Positions 8,513-17,586 of a DNA stretch of 64,000 nucleotides are shown piece by piece. The position numbers were made by a program, and so were the translations under genes. Position 1 is the first letter of the stretch. The number at the start of each line of letters is the position of its first letter. The notes under the pieces are model-generated. The model was given only the letters and a program-made list of their open reading frames with translations, searched no databases and was not told the origin of the DNA. Source of the stretch: Candidatus Heimdallarchaeum endolithica (lineage in GTDB: Archaea > Asgardarchaeota > Heimdallarchaeia > Heimdallarchaeales > Heimdallarchaeaceae); assembly GCA_021513715.1 (NCBI GenBank), contig CP084167.1:908117-972116 (forward strand). The letters run 5' to 3'.

Positions 8513-8866
8513 TTAAAAAAAATGGAGATTATCTGAACGAAATGGCTTTCCAATAAAGACAATCCCTGCAAATAAACAAGAAGCAATTTCCAAAAGTGAG
8601 ATAATTCTAAAATAGATATCACTTGCTCCTAAAGCATCTCCAAATACAAATTGGCTAGTATCTCTAAAATATGAGATATACAGATTGAAAGCTAAAATAT
8701 AGAGAAGTGTTTCACCAATAATGATTAAATCAAGTAGTAAACCTGTATTTTTTGTATCTCTTATTACACTTATAACATATGATAAGCAGCTAGTAACTAA
8801 AAAGAGATTCCTTTTCTTGCTTTGGTGCAATTTGTGTTTGAATCTTTGATTTTTCTTGAATGTCAA
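8513..8866 (-). CDS. Possible small membrane protein
   Basis: This is a 117-aa frame with three or four hydrophobic stretches (NLFLVTSCLSYVISVI, LLLDLIIIGETLLYILAFNL, IISLLEIASCLFAGIVFIG). No family is recognised. The only available start is a TTG at 8866, with no clear ribosome-binding site, and the gene is isolated between an operon and a divergent MFS gene. It may be a real small membrane protein or a remnant of one. Confidence 0.35.
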   Translation of the reverse strand: MTFKKNQRFKHKLHQSKKRNLFLVTSCLSYVISVIRDTKNTGLLLDLIIIGETLLYILAFNLYISYFRDTSQFVFGDALGASDIYFRIISLLEIASCLFAGIVFIGKPFRSDNLHFF

Positions 8867-9057
8867 AGTCCTTTTCTATTGATATAAAAAACACAATAAA
8901 GGTCTTTATTAAACAATAAATTTGTTAACAATAAAAAATTTGTGGAAAAAAATGCGATTTACTAGTTCTACTCTTATGTTTCTTTTAACATACTTGAAAG
9001 TAAGATTTAGAAACAATATTTTTTGAAAAATGTGATAGTACAACTCTTTTCAGTTAA

Positions 9058-9068
9058 TTTTATAATAC
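9058..9068 (+). promoter_or_regulatory. Putative TATA box for the MFS gene
   Basis: TTTTATAATAC lies about 40-50 nt before the ATG at 9108, in a 240-nt AT-rich gap. The position would give a leader of roughly 15-25 nt. The call rests on resemblance to archaeal TATA elements only. Confidence 0.3.
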
Positions 9069-9107
9069 AGTGTTTCTCTTTCCTTTATGCACTTTTGAGT
9101 TGATAAT

Positions 9108-10607
9108 ATGAAACTAAACCTTAACAAACTTCAAAGAAAAGAAAATGGTCAAGTTCGAATCGGTGTTCTAATAAGTGGAACAGGAATAGGAGTATTTATG
9201 GCTTCACTTGACGCTACTGTTGCAGTAATTCTACTTGAACTAATCAGAGCAGATTTCAATGTTAGCCCAAATAGAATTCAGTGGGTTGTTTTAAGCTATT
9301 TATTAGTAATGATGGCGTTTACTATTATTGCTGGAGATCTAGGTGACAAAATAAGCAATAAACATATTTTTCAATTAGGGATGTTTATTTTTGCTATAGG
9401 TTCTTTTCTTTGTTTTCTTTCGCATAGTTTAATGTTTTTAATTTTTGCTAGAGCTATTCAGTCTTTAGGAGCTACGGGGATGATAGCTAATGGTATTGCT
9501 CTAGTTACACGTTTTACAACGAGAAATAATAGAGGAAAAGCAATGGGATTAAGTAACCTAATAATTTCTGTTTCTGTTATTTCAGGCCCTTTGCTTGGTG
9601 CTTTAATAACTCATTATTATAGTTGGAGAGTAGTCTTTCTAATTAATGTCCCTATAGGTTTAGTTGGACTGATTTGGGGACAATTTGCAATTCCAGAGAC
9701 ACCTTCATTAAAAAAAGAAAAAAAAGCAGATTATATAGGATCTTTATCTTTTGCTTTGTTTTTGACTTTATTCATGTTAAGTTTAAGTTTATTTGTTGAA
9801 GAAATAGTTCCTAACTCACAAACTTATGCAATAATAAGTCTTGTTGGGAGTGTCATTTTTTTCCCAATCTTTATCTGGTGGGAAAGGAGACATAATAATC
9901 CCCTAATCGACCTAAAATTGTTAAAAAATAGAAAGATAGGTTTTGGATTAATAACAGCAGTGATGAAGCATCAAGGTTACATAATCATACTTTATCATCT
10001 TAATATTTACCTCCAAGCAATACATATTGCAGCAAGAATAGATAATATTGAGCTTCCTTCAATAATTGTTGTAGGATTAATTATTTCTGGTTTGCCTGTA
10101 GGAATGGCAATAATGGCTGTAATTTCAGGGTATCTTTCAGATAAAATAGATGCGCGATATTTATGTACAGCTGCTATTTTGGGCGTTGTGTTAATGCTAA
10201 TTTTGTTGTTTATTTTCTTATCAGTTAATGCACCTATATGGTTCTATGTAATCGTTACCACTGTAATAGGAGTTTGTATAGGGTTATTTCAATCACCAAA
10301 CATAAATTCAGTCATGTCTGCAGCACCAAAAGATAAAGTAGGGGTAATTAGTGGTCTTCATGGATTAACAACCAGTATTGGAATAAGTTTAGGAACAGCT
10401 ATTTCTACAGCAGTATTAACCTTAGGAGGAACAATCATAGCAAGTAGTAAAGGAATACAAGTGGGCAATATTGTAGACACCCCAGAAGTCTACGTTCTTG
10501 CTCTTCGTTGGATGTTCCTATTTTTTGCAGTAATAACATCTTTTGGTGCAGTTATTTCATATCTTCGGGGGCCAGAAAATAGAGATAAGGAAGATAAGGA
10601 AAAATAG
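9108..10607 (+). CDS. MFS drug exporter, DHA2 (EmrB/QacA) type
   Basis: The protein has 499 aa with about 14 TM helices, the size of the DHA2 proton/drug antiporters. TM1 carries the DHA2 pattern MASLDATVAVILLELI with the conserved Asp. Loop 2-3 carries motif A in the form GDLGDKISNKHIF. TM5 carries the motif C antiporter pattern (SVISGPLLGALITHYYSWR), followed by VFLINVPIGL. It exports hydrophobic compounds across the cytoplasmic membrane; substrate unknown. It stands alone, with its own apparent promoter. Confidence 0.9.
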   Translation: MKLNLNKLQRKENGQVRIGVLISGTGIGVFMASLDATVAVILLELIRADFNVSPNRIQWVVLSYLLVMMAFTIIAGDLGDKISNKHIFQLGMFIFAIGSFLCFLSHSLMFLIFARAIQSLGATGMIANGIALVTRFTTRNNRGKAMGLSNLIISVSVISGPLLGALITHYYSWRVVFLINVPIGLVGLIWGQFAIPETPSLKKEKKADYIGSLSFALFLTLFMLSLSLFVEEIVPNSQTYAIISLVGSVIFFPIFIWWERRHNNPLIDLKLLKNRKIGFGLITAVMKHQGYIIILYHLNIYLQAIHIAARIDNIELPSIIVVGLIISGLPVGMAIMAVISGYLSDKIDARYLCTAAILGVVLMLILLFIFLSVNAPIWFYVIVTTVIGVCIGLFQSPNINSVMSAAPKDKVGVISGLHGLTTSIGISLGTAISTAVLTLGGTIIASSKGIQVGNIVDTPEVYVLALRWMFLFFAVITSFGAVISYLRGPENRDKEDKEK

Positions 10608-10699
10608 TTAAAGTCGATATTTGAAAAACTTTTAAACAGTTGAAAAAAATTAATAAATATTGATAAACCAATGAAAAAATAAATAAAAAGTGTAATTTG

Positions 10700-11167
10700 A
10701 TGAGAGGGGTATTTCTTGCTTTAGAAAAAGAGAACAAGTTTGAGTATTATTTCAAACCAGAAAAAATCATAGATGAGATAAAATGGACAGAGTTAAAGAT
10801 TCAACAATTACATGAACAAGGAATGAATAATGAATTTTTTTCTATAAGTTTTCACAATTATCAAATAGCAGGACAGTTTTTTACTTTAAAAAATAATAAA
10901 AGCAAGAAGCATTTAATTGGTTTTTTATTAAATGAAAATACAAATCCGATATTGTATAGAAGTCTAATAAACTCTCTTATCTCATTTGTTAATTCATTAA
11001 TAATAACAAACGAAGATGCTATTTTTGAAGAAATATTAGAAGATTTAACTAAACTAATAGAAAAACAATGTACAACAATTACTGTAAATAACCACAAGAA
11101 GAAACTATGTATTGAAAACAAAAAAACACTTTATGAAACATTAAGAGAGAATTTGTGGGCTTTTTAA
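10700..11167 (+). CDS. Hypothetical protein, 155 aa
   Basis: I do not recognise the family. The N-terminal half (RGVFLALEKENKFEYYF, then FSISFHNYQIAGQFFTL and KHLIGFLLNE) reads as several beta strands. The C-terminal half is helical (ISFVNSLIITNEDAIFEEIL). This beta-then-helix layout is reminiscent of longin or roadblock-like small domains common in Asgard archaea, but I have no motif to prove it. I chose the ATG at 10700 over the adjoining TTG at 10697. The gene sits between the MFS gene and pepF, all on the plus strand. Confidence 0.6.
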   Translation: MRGVFLALEKENKFEYYFKPEKIIDEIKWTELKIQQLHEQGMNNEFFSISFHNYQIAGQFFTLKNNKSKKHLIGFLLNENTNPILYRSLINSLISFVNSLIITNEDAIFEEILEDLTKLIEKQCTTITVNNHKKKLCIENKKTLYETLRENLWAF

Positions 11168-11248
11168 TTACTTCAATGATCAGTCAAGAAAGTATAGAAA
11201 AATGGATATAGGAAAAAGCTTACTAATGTGTTTAAAAAATCATTTTAT

Positions 11249-13033
11249 ATGAGTGAAAACGTTATTAAATGGAATCTGAAAGATTTTTTTGATTCAATAG
11301 ATGATCCACAAATAGAAAAAACAATATCAGAAATAGAAGAAAAACTAGATGATTTTGTAAAGAGAGCTAAAGGAAACTTACAAAAAATTGAACCTAAAAA
11401 ACTAAAAGAATTTTTTAAAGAATATGAAGAAATAAATGAAAAAAGTTTCTATCTATCAGTTTATTCATATCTTGTATATTCAACCAACTCAATTAATGAA
11501 GAAGTAAAATCATTTTATGCCAAAATAGATGAATTTACAAGCAAAGTTTCTGAAAAAACACTTTTCTTTGAACTTGAACTAAACACTATTTCTGATGAAG
11601 ATTTTAAAAAACTGGTTGAAGCTCCTGAACTTAAAGAATATAAACACTTTTTAGAATTTAATAGGTTACAAAAACCTCACCAACTCTCTGAAAAAGAAGA
11701 GCAGATCATTATTATGAAGGATCTTGTGGGCTCAAAGGCGTTCAATAAATTATACACTGAAATTGTCTCTAGGTTCAGTTTCCAATTTGAATTAGATGGA
11801 GAAATAAAAACATTAACAGGACCACAGCTTATTTCCTTACTTCAACATAAAGACAGAGAAGTAAGAAAAAGAGCTTTACTTACTTATGTTGAAGCTTATA
11901 AGAACAACGAACTTGTTCTGACTCATATATATAACAACGTAATCAAGGATTTTGATCTAGAAACAAAAAAACGTAACTATGAAAAACCTGTTCAACTCAG
12001 AAATCTAGAAAATGAAGTAGAAGATGAGATAGTAGAAGCACTAGAAAAAGCTACAACAGAAAGCTACAAACCTTTAGTAGAGCGCTATTACAACCTAAAA
12101 AAGAATATTCTAGGTTACGATGATTTGCATATGTATGACATTTATGCTCCTGTAGGAAATATAAATAAAAAATATGAATACGAAGAAGCAATAGAAATAA
12201 TAAAACAAGCAACAGAAAACTTTGATCCAGAGTTTAAAGAAATTGTTGAAAATATGGTCAAAAAAGGACACATAGACCTCACTCCAAGAAAAGGTAAAGA
12301 AGGAGGAGCTTATTGTCATTATGGAAAACTAAAGAATTATCCATTTGTTTTCGTAAACTATACAAAAACTATTGATTCTGTTTTAACACTAGCACATGAG
12401 CTTGGACATGCAATACACTTTTACTACACATTAAAAAACCAAAATTATGTAAATATTTTTCCAACAATACCTATGGCAGAAATAGCTTCAGTCTTCTGCG
12501 AGATAATGACTTTTGATTATCTAATTAACCAAGATCTAACAAAAGAAGAAAAAATAGCTTTACTATGTACCCATCTAGAAGGGAATTTTGCAACATCTCA
12601 CAGACAAAACGCGTTTTATAGATTCGAAAAACAAATACATGAACTAATGAGCAAGAAACTCCCAAGCACAAAAGACTATGTAGACATTTTCACAAATGAA
12701 ATGCAGCTAATGTTTGGGAATGCAGTAGAAAAAATAAAAGAAGAATATTCGCATTACGCTTTCGTAGTAAATCATTTCTTGCACACACCTTTCTATGTCT
12801 ATGCATATAATATGTCTAATCTAATGGTAATAGCTCTATATCAACTATATCTAGAAAAAGGAAAAGAATACTTTATTCCAAGATACAAAAAATTACTTTC
12901 ATCAGGAGGATCAACAACACCACAAGAAATGCTAAAACAATTCGATATAGACCTGAAAGACGCTGAATTCTGGAAAAAAGGATTAAAGTATTTAGAAAAT
13001 AAAATAGATGAATTAGAAAAACTAATTCAATAA
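11249..13033 (+). CDS. pepF: Oligoendopeptidase F (M3B metallopeptidase)
   Basis: This is a 594-aa zinc peptidase that cleaves short peptides in the cytoplasm. The catalytic HExxH is H383-E-L-G-H387 in LAHELGHAIHF, and the third zinc ligand is expected in the downstream segment MAEIASVFCE. The helical N-terminal M3 domain is complete, and the C-terminal region carries the substrate-binding segment YVYAYNMSNL. I used ATG 11249 (MSENVIKWNLKDFF), which matches the usual PepF N-terminus; the upstream GTG at 11228 would add seven residues. The gene is monocistronic and is followed by a T-rich stretch (CTTTTTTTATTG, from 13038) that may terminate it. Confidence 0.93.
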   Translation: MSENVIKWNLKDFFDSIDDPQIEKTISEIEEKLDDFVKRAKGNLQKIEPKKLKEFFKEYEEINEKSFYLSVYSYLVYSTNSINEEVKSFYAKIDEFTSKVSEKTLFFELELNTISDEDFKKLVEAPELKEYKHFLEFNRLQKPHQLSEKEEQIIIMKDLVGSKAFNKLYTEIVSRFSFQFELDGEIKTLTGPQLISLLQHKDREVRKRALLTYVEAYKNNELVLTHIYNNVIKDFDLETKKRNYEKPVQLRNLENEVEDEIVEALEKATTESYKPLVERYYNLKKNILGYDDLHMYDIYAPVGNINKKYEYEEAIEIIKQATENFDPEFKEIVENMVKKGHIDLTPRKGKEGGAYCHYGKLKNYPFVFVNYTKTIDSVLTLAHELGHAIHFYYTLKNQNYVNIFPTIPMAEIASVFCEIMTFDYLINQDLTKEEKIALLCTHLEGNFATSHRQNAFYRFEKQIHELMSKKLPSTKDYVDIFTNEMQLMFGNAVEKIKEEYSHYAFVVNHFLHTPFYVYAYNMSNLMVIALYQLYLEKGKEYFIPRYKKLLSSGGSTTPQEMLKQFDIDLKDAEFWKKGLKYLENKIDELEKLIQ

Positions 13034-13124
13034 CTCACTTTTTTTATTGAAAAATCTAACTTTTGTACTATTTTTTCTTTTTATTGCAAAGGCTTTTTTG
13101 AGTTATATTCTTCTAATAAGGGGT

Positions 13125-13215
13125 TCTATACAAAAAGCTACCACCTTTACGGCAGTGGAAAAAAGGTAAGCTTCCAGTGGAATAGCACTAAAAATAATAC
13201 GCTTTTTAAATGCTT
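13125..13215. other. Unexplained structured segment between convergent genes
   Basis: The 366-nt gap between pepF and the radical SAM gene (which converge) contains one segment with higher GC than its surroundings and nested inverted repeats. AAGCT near 13136 pairs with AGCTT near 13168, and ACCTT pairs with AAGGT just inside it. CCAC/GTGG and a further CCAGTGG follow. It could be a bidirectional terminator, a small RNA, or a remnant of a mobile-element end. The rest of the gap is featureless AT-rich DNA. Confidence 0.3.
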
Positions 13216-13399
13216 TTTCCAGCAAAGAACAATAATATCTAAAAGTAAATTAAAAATCATAAATGCTGTTTATTCAATTATTTTGCTTTTATCCATTTTT
13301 GACCATTTATAATAAAAAATCAAGATATATCTAAAGGGTCTAATTCTAACAAAGAAGACCTCTTTCAATAAATAATTTTGGATTTTTTCAATTTTTAAC

Positions 13400-14362
13400 T
13401 TATTCATATTTTTCCTTTTTGCTTTTCTTAATTTGCCAAAATATTCTATTATTATATTCAACACGTTTTATTTTCTCTTTTTTCTCCATTTGCAAAAGTA
13501 AATCCATAATCTCATTCTTTGATACATTAGGGAATAGTGTAAATATTTGATCCTCTCTTAATGGATGCCTTTGTGTAATTTCTAAGATTATTTTTTCTGG
13601 TGAAGAATTTTTATCTATGTTTTCTACTAATAATTGATCATAGTGAGCAATACTTTCAGCATTTAGTATTCTTAATGCTTCTTGTAGTCTTTCTGTTAGT
13701 GGAATTTTCACCCATTTCTCTGCAGGTGGTCTTATAGGGACATTAATGAATATTTTATCTGGTTGAATTTTATCAAAAATTCTTTTTAGAACTTTTAATG
13801 TATTATCATCATCATTAAGATCTTTGACAAGCATTAGTTCCAACCATAGTTGACCTGAAAAAATTTTTCTAAACTTAATCATACCTTCTGTTATTTTATC
13901 TAAGTCAAGTTCTTTTCTAGGTCGATTAATTCTTTTAAATAGCTCTTTGTTTGGAGCATCTAAAGTAGGTAAAACAAAATCTGCTTTACTAATTTCTTTT
14001 CTCACTTCTGCTTCACATAATAAAGCTCCATTAGTAATAACTGCAATAGGTATTTGACTAATCTTCTTAAGTTCACTTATTAGTTCTCCTAATCCCTTGT
14101 ATAGAGTGGGTTCACCGTCTCCCACTATTGTTATAACATCAATGTCTAATTTTTCTAGAAGAGCTCTTCTTACTTCATCAACTATATCTAATACAGGATA
14201 GAACATCTTTCTTGTATTGGTATAATTTGTTGTTCTCCCTAATTGACAGTAAACACAGCTAAAGTTACAAGTTTTTGATGGAATAGGGCTGATTCCCAAT
14301 GAACGCCCTAATCTTCTAGAAGGAACAGGTCCGAAAACATATTTATATTCTTGCTTACTCAT
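13400..14362 (-). CDS. Radical SAM protein, COG0731-like
   Basis: The protein has 320 aa. The [4Fe-4S] cluster motif is C32-x3-C36-x2-C39 (CNFSCVYC), and a GDGEPT motif at 81-86 is the SAM-binding 'GxGEPT' type of this group. It opens with the family hallmark FGPVPSRRLGRSLGI. The C-terminal 70 residues (ITQRHPLREDQIFTLFP to the end) look like a small winged-helix domain. Proteins of this group are often labelled as wyosine-synthesis-like, but this one is short and lacks the features of TYW1; its real substrate is unknown. The start is ATG 14362. It converges with pepF. Confidence 0.85.
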   Translation of the reverse strand: MSKQEYKYVFGPVPSRRLGRSLGISPIPSKTCNFSCVYCQLGRTTNYTNTRKMFYPVLDIVDEVRRALLEKLDIDVITIVGDGEPTLYKGLGELISELKKISQIPIAVITNGALLCEAEVRKEISKADFVLPTLDAPNKELFKRINRPRKELDLDKITEGMIKFRKIFSGQLWLELMLVKDLNDDDNTLKVLKRIFDKIQPDKIFINVPIRPPAEKWVKIPLTERLQEALRILNAESIAHYDQLLVENIDKNSSPEKIILEITQRHPLREDQIFTLFPNVSKNEIMDLLLQMEKKEKIKRVEYNNRIFWQIKKSKKEKYE

Positions 14363-14435
14363 TAATTATTAAATCTTAAATTTATTAATATCTCTTTATG
14401 TATAACAAAAAACATCTTTCGCATTTTTGATTATC

Positions 14436-14448
14436 GAAAGGTCCTTTC
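14436..14448. promoter_or_regulatory. Perfect 13-nt palindrome in the GTPase upstream region
   Basis: GAAAGGTCCTTTC is a perfect inverted repeat with a one-base centre. It lies in the 332-nt gap between the radical SAM and GTPase genes, about 90 nt before the radical SAM start on its upstream side. It could be an operator; no second copy was noticed in the window. The rest of the gap is AT-rich and shows only the GTPase TATA-like box. Confidence 0.25.
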
Positions 14449-14660
14449 AATTCCCTCTGTATTACAAATATTTACACTAGCAATACTTTTGAGATTTTTC
14501 TCACTTGTTTTGAATATTATTTCTCTTTTCTAAATCTTTTTTTTTATTTTTTTAATATCTGAATAAATATCAGATTATTTACAGAAAAAAAATTTTTTAA
14601 TGGTCTTATTTTATTAGGAATTGGCGTTCTTTTTTGTAGTAAAAAAACAAATAAAACACT

Positions 14661-14670
14661 AATATTTAAA
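14661..14670 (+). promoter_or_regulatory. Putative TATA box for the small GTPase gene
   Basis: AATATTTAAA lies 25-34 nt upstream of ATG 14695, typical archaeal TATA spacing for a short or absent leader. Confidence 0.4.
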
Positions 14671-14694
14671 GTATCATGGAAAAAGGTTAGTTAA

Positions 14695-15228
14695 ATGACA
14701 AAAACAATTAATACTTGCAAGATTGTTATTGTTGGCGATAAAGGAGTGGGAAAAACATCACTAGTCCATAGCCTAGTCGGGAAAGAAAAAATAATTAAAA
14801 TTACTCCTGGGGTGAAAATAGAAAATATGCTAGTAGATTTAGGTGAAAATATTACTGCAGACGTTGTTTTCTGGAATTTAGAAGAAGATCCTCATTTTAG
14901 ATTTTTTCAACAAGATGTTCTAGAATGTCCAAATATTGTCTTATTAGTATATGATCTAAACAACTTTAGTTCTTTATTACACTTAGAAAATGAATGTTTT
15001 CCAATGTTTGAGAAAAATGACACATTAAAAAAATCTACACCGATTCTGATTGGTAATAAAATTGATCTAGGACAATCAATAAATGATAAGGTAATAGAAG
15101 ATTTTATACAAAAATATGGAATTCCATCTTTCAAAATTTCTGTTAAAGAAAAAATCAACATTGAAGAAGTAGCTAACGCAACAATTGAGATAGTAAAGTC
15201 TTATTATAAGAAGAAAAAACAAAGTTAA
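14695..15228 (+). CDS. Ras-superfamily small GTPase with degenerate G3
   Basis: The protein has 177 aa, the length of a single Ras/Rab/Arf-type GTPase domain. The P-loop G1 is GDKGVGKT (residues 14-21). A switch I threonine may be T37 or nearby. G4 is NKID at 121-124, and a G5-like ISVKE follows near 149. The G3/switch II region reads FWNLEEDP (59-66), where Ras-like proteins have WDTAGQE, so the catalytic D-x-x-G is missing. There is no C-terminal prenylation cysteine; the tail is Lys-rich (YYKKKKQS). Small GTPases of this kind are a feature of Asgard archaea, though they also occur elsewhere. It may bind GTP but hydrolyse it poorly. Confidence 0.85.
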   Translation: MTKTINTCKIVIVGDKGVGKTSLVHSLVGKEKIIKITPGVKIENMLVDLGENITADVVFWNLEEDPHFRFFQQDVLECPNIVLLVYDLNNFSSLLHLENECFPMFEKNDTLKKSTPILIGNKIDLGQSINDKVIEDFIQKYGIPSFKISVKEKINIEEVANATIEIVKSYYKKKKQS

Positions 15229-15762
15229 CTAATTGATTTATTGTCAAACATTGTTTAGTCATTCATTTCATATTTTATAGCAATATTGATTTTTATTTGA
15301 GTATTTTTCTGTATAGGATCATAGTTTCCTTGAGCCATTGCTATAATAAATTATAGAGAAATAGTTTATTCAATAATAATAGTTTGTTCATCAGCACCTT
15401 TCTTTTCAATTTCACATATTTTTTTAACTATAGTAAAGATGAATGTCTAAAAAAAAATTTGGGACAAATTAAAAGAAAGTAACTATTTTGGATATTTTTT
15501 CTTGTTTTTTTGTAATTTATTTATTATAGCTTCTTCTAAATTTATTCCTAGGATTTCAGAAAGAGCGAATAAATATATTGCCACATCTGCAAGCTCGTCA
15601 GATAAATTATTCTTATATTGCTCACTAGTTAATTCGTTAAATATTTCTTCATCTGTTTTCCACTGAAAAAGCTCAAAAAGTTCTGCTAACTCTATTGAAA
15701 TAGATAAAGACAGATTCTTTGGTGTGTGATATTTTTTCCAATCTCTCTCGTCTGTGACTTCT

Positions 15763-15783
15763 CCCACCTCTGAAGAGGGTGGG
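15763..15783 (-). repeat. IS605 right-end hairpin
   Basis: CCCACC pairs with GGTGGG and TCT with AGA (one bulged G), with a tiny loop. It lies just inside the end downstream of tnpB. In this family such subterminal hairpins are recognised by TnpA. The same transcript region would form the end of the omega RNA used by TnpB. Confidence 0.7.
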
Positions 15784-15792
15784 CTTCTCGAT

Positions 15793-17004
15793 TTATGTTG
15801 GACATACATTTGTTGACCTCCATATCGACGGTACAGCCACTGCACCAATACTCTTCGACAAGTTGTTGTCTTGGAGATACTTTTTCAGGATGTTTCGTGC
15901 CCCGTTCTGGTCTGCGTTCAATGTTGTATTACAGTTTTTGCAGACGTATAGGCCACGGTGTTTCCTATTGCTTTTACGTTTTGTTCCACACACACTACAA
16001 GTTTGGCTTGTATATTGTTCGCTCACCTTTTCTACCCGTATGCCAGACAACCGTGCCTTATGGGTTATCTGTTTGGTGAGTTTGTTGAACGACCAACTGT
16101 GTAGTTTCTGTCCAGATTTCTTGTTCCAATGTTTTCCTTTCCTGATGTTCTTTATGTCTCCTATCACTATTGTTCCAACCTTGTTCTTTTTTGCCTCCTC
16201 CACCACACTCTTTGATGTAGTATGGAGTATCTGGTTTACCTGTTGCTTCTTCTTTCTATGCATCCGCCCTATCGCTTTACTGGTTTTCTTTCCGTGTTGT
16301 TCCATCGTTGCTCGTTGAACACGTGCTATTTCCTTATTGAAATAGTGTTGGACTGCCAATGCTTGTCCACCACTATATATCGTGGAGTTCCCATTGGTAT
16401 CAACGGTTGTTGCGAGATTAACTATACCCAAGTCCACCCCCATAATTCCATCATCGCTTGTATAAGGTGGCTCTTCTACTTCATATACAACATGAACCAT
16501 CCATTTCCCATCTCGACATAGGATGGTTGCCATCTTCGCTATACCTTCTATCTCCCTCCATAGTGTTAGTTTGAACTGGAGTTTCTTTATGCCTGTCTCT
16601 TTACGATATTTTCTACTCATACTGAACCTTATAGTGTCACCATCCAGTTTGAATTGTTGGTAGAATATCAATGGCGACAACTTTTCCTTGGGTCTGAACC
16701 CCGGGGGGTGTGCTTTATCATCGGTTTTACGCAGTCTATACCAACTATTATATGCTTCTTGAAGTTCCTTACAAACTCGTTGAGCCGTCTGGCTTGGTAA
16801 CAGTTGATACCAATGGTTCTTCCGCAGTAACTTTTTCTGTTCATACCAACTTGGTATCTCCCCTGTCTCCTTCCATGCCTTCCTCCGCTTATAATTATCT
16901 GTGTTATACAACTTGGTAGCATAAAACCCCAAATCACATAGTGTTGTTTCTTGTTTGGGTGTTGGATATATTCGATACTTGATACACTGCTTCAAATATA
17001 TCAC
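15793..17004 (-). CDS. tnpB: TnpB, RNA-guided endonuclease of IS605
   Basis: The protein has 403 aa, a full-length TnpB. It begins with the usual YRIYPTPKQETTL helix-turn-helix region. RuvC-I is GVDLGIVNLATT (catalytic Asp). RuvC-II has the form TIVIGDIKNIRKG, the G-D variant seen in many archaeal and cyanobacterial TnpBs. A zinc finger follows, CSVC then CKNC, and RuvC-III is LNADQNGARNI. All key residues appear present, so it may be active. TnpB cuts DNA guided by an omega RNA made from the element's right end and promotes element retention. It starts at ATG 17004, overlapping the tnpA stop. Confidence 0.93.
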   Translation of the reverse strand: MIYLKQCIKYRIYPTPKQETTLCDLGFYATKLYNTDNYKRRKAWKETGEIPSWYEQKKLLRKNHWYQLLPSQTAQRVCKELQEAYNSWYRLRKTDDKAHPPGFRPKEKLSPLIFYQQFKLDGDTIRFSMSRKYRKETGIKKLQFKLTLWREIEGIAKMATILCRDGKWMVHVVYEVEEPPYTSDDGIMGVDLGIVNLATTVDTNGNSTIYSGGQALAVQHYFNKEIARVQRATMEQHGKKTSKAIGRMHRKKKQQVNQILHTTSKSVVEEAKKNKVGTIVIGDIKNIRKGKHWNKKSGQKLHSWSFNKLTKQITHKARLSGIRVEKVSEQYTSQTCSVCGTKRKSNRKHRGLYVCKNCNTTLNADQNGARNILKKYLQDNNLSKSIGAVAVPSIWRSTNVCPT

Positions 17005-17405
17005 ACTCCCTTCTGTTCTTCAATATATTTCTGAATGGTCTTATCCAATACGTGACCGTGAGTTGATATAAAATATCTCCATGTCCATAGTGTTGGCAAT
17101 CGTGTAGTCAGTTCTTTGAACTCTCTACGAAGTTCGTGTGAAGTATAGCCCTTTATCTTGCCAATTATCTTATTCGGCGTTAATTCAGGGTCGCCCTGTA
17201 TGAATAGATGAACATGGTCTGGCATAACCTCCAATGTAATAACCTTGCAACCCATCATCTCTGCTCTCTCATATACCAATTCTTTCAACCTATCTGCCAC
17301 ATCTCCAACCAATACCTTCCTACGATATTTAGGGCACCATACAAAATGGTATCCTATGAAATGGACGTTTGTGAGGTTCGCATCATATCCCGATGAGTCG
17401 AAATT
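17001..17405 (-). CDS. tnpA: TnpA, IS200/IS605 Y1 transposase, start codon unclear
   Basis: The open frame runs from 17405 to the stop at 17001. The conserved HUH motif is PDHVHLFIQG, and the C-terminal catalytic Tyr is in TIQKYIEEQKG. The conserved N-terminal strand NVHFIGYHFVWCPKYRRKVL is encoded at about 17315-17375, upstream of the first in-frame ATG/GTG/TTG codon (TTG 17312). Up to the in-frame stop at 17406-17408 there is no standard start. Either a rare start codon is used or the 5' end has been lost or shifted; a protein beginning at 17312 would lack a core beta strand and probably be inactive. TnpA performs single-strand excision and insertion. Confidence 0.8.
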   Translation of the reverse strand, partial: NFDSSGYDANLTNVHFIGYHFVWCPKYRRKVLVGDVADRLKELVYERAEMMGCKVITLEVMPDHVHLFIQGDPELTPNKIIGKIKGYTSHELRREFKELTTRLPTLWTWRYFISTHGHVLDKTIQKYIEEQKGV

Positions 17406-17567
17406 TTAATTAATTTCTTCAGGACTCTACCCAATCAGTCAACAAATATGTCGTAATTTTGAAGACTGGTTTAAGAGAACATGAAAGACACAGTCTTAAT
17501 TTAGTTCTCTAATGGGTTCATCTCCTGATCCAGGGCACTCATAATTCCCACAGGGAAGACCGGGTGT

Positions 17568-17586
17568 CGTAGGAATGAAACCTACG
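17568..17586. other. Hairpin in the long IS605 left-end region
   Basis: CGTAGG and CCTACG form a perfect 6-bp stem around AATGAAA. It sits in a relatively GC-rich stretch (about 17515-17600) between the tnpA coding region and the left-end hairpin. The rest of 17406-17820 is AT-rich and holds no gene. It may be part of a regulatory or non-coding RNA, or belong to an older element fragment. Confidence 0.35.

Noticed and set aside
15779..16521. Long plus-strand open frames inside the IS605 element
   Set aside because: They are the antisense of tnpB in other frames, with compositions unlike any protein family and no ribosome-binding site.
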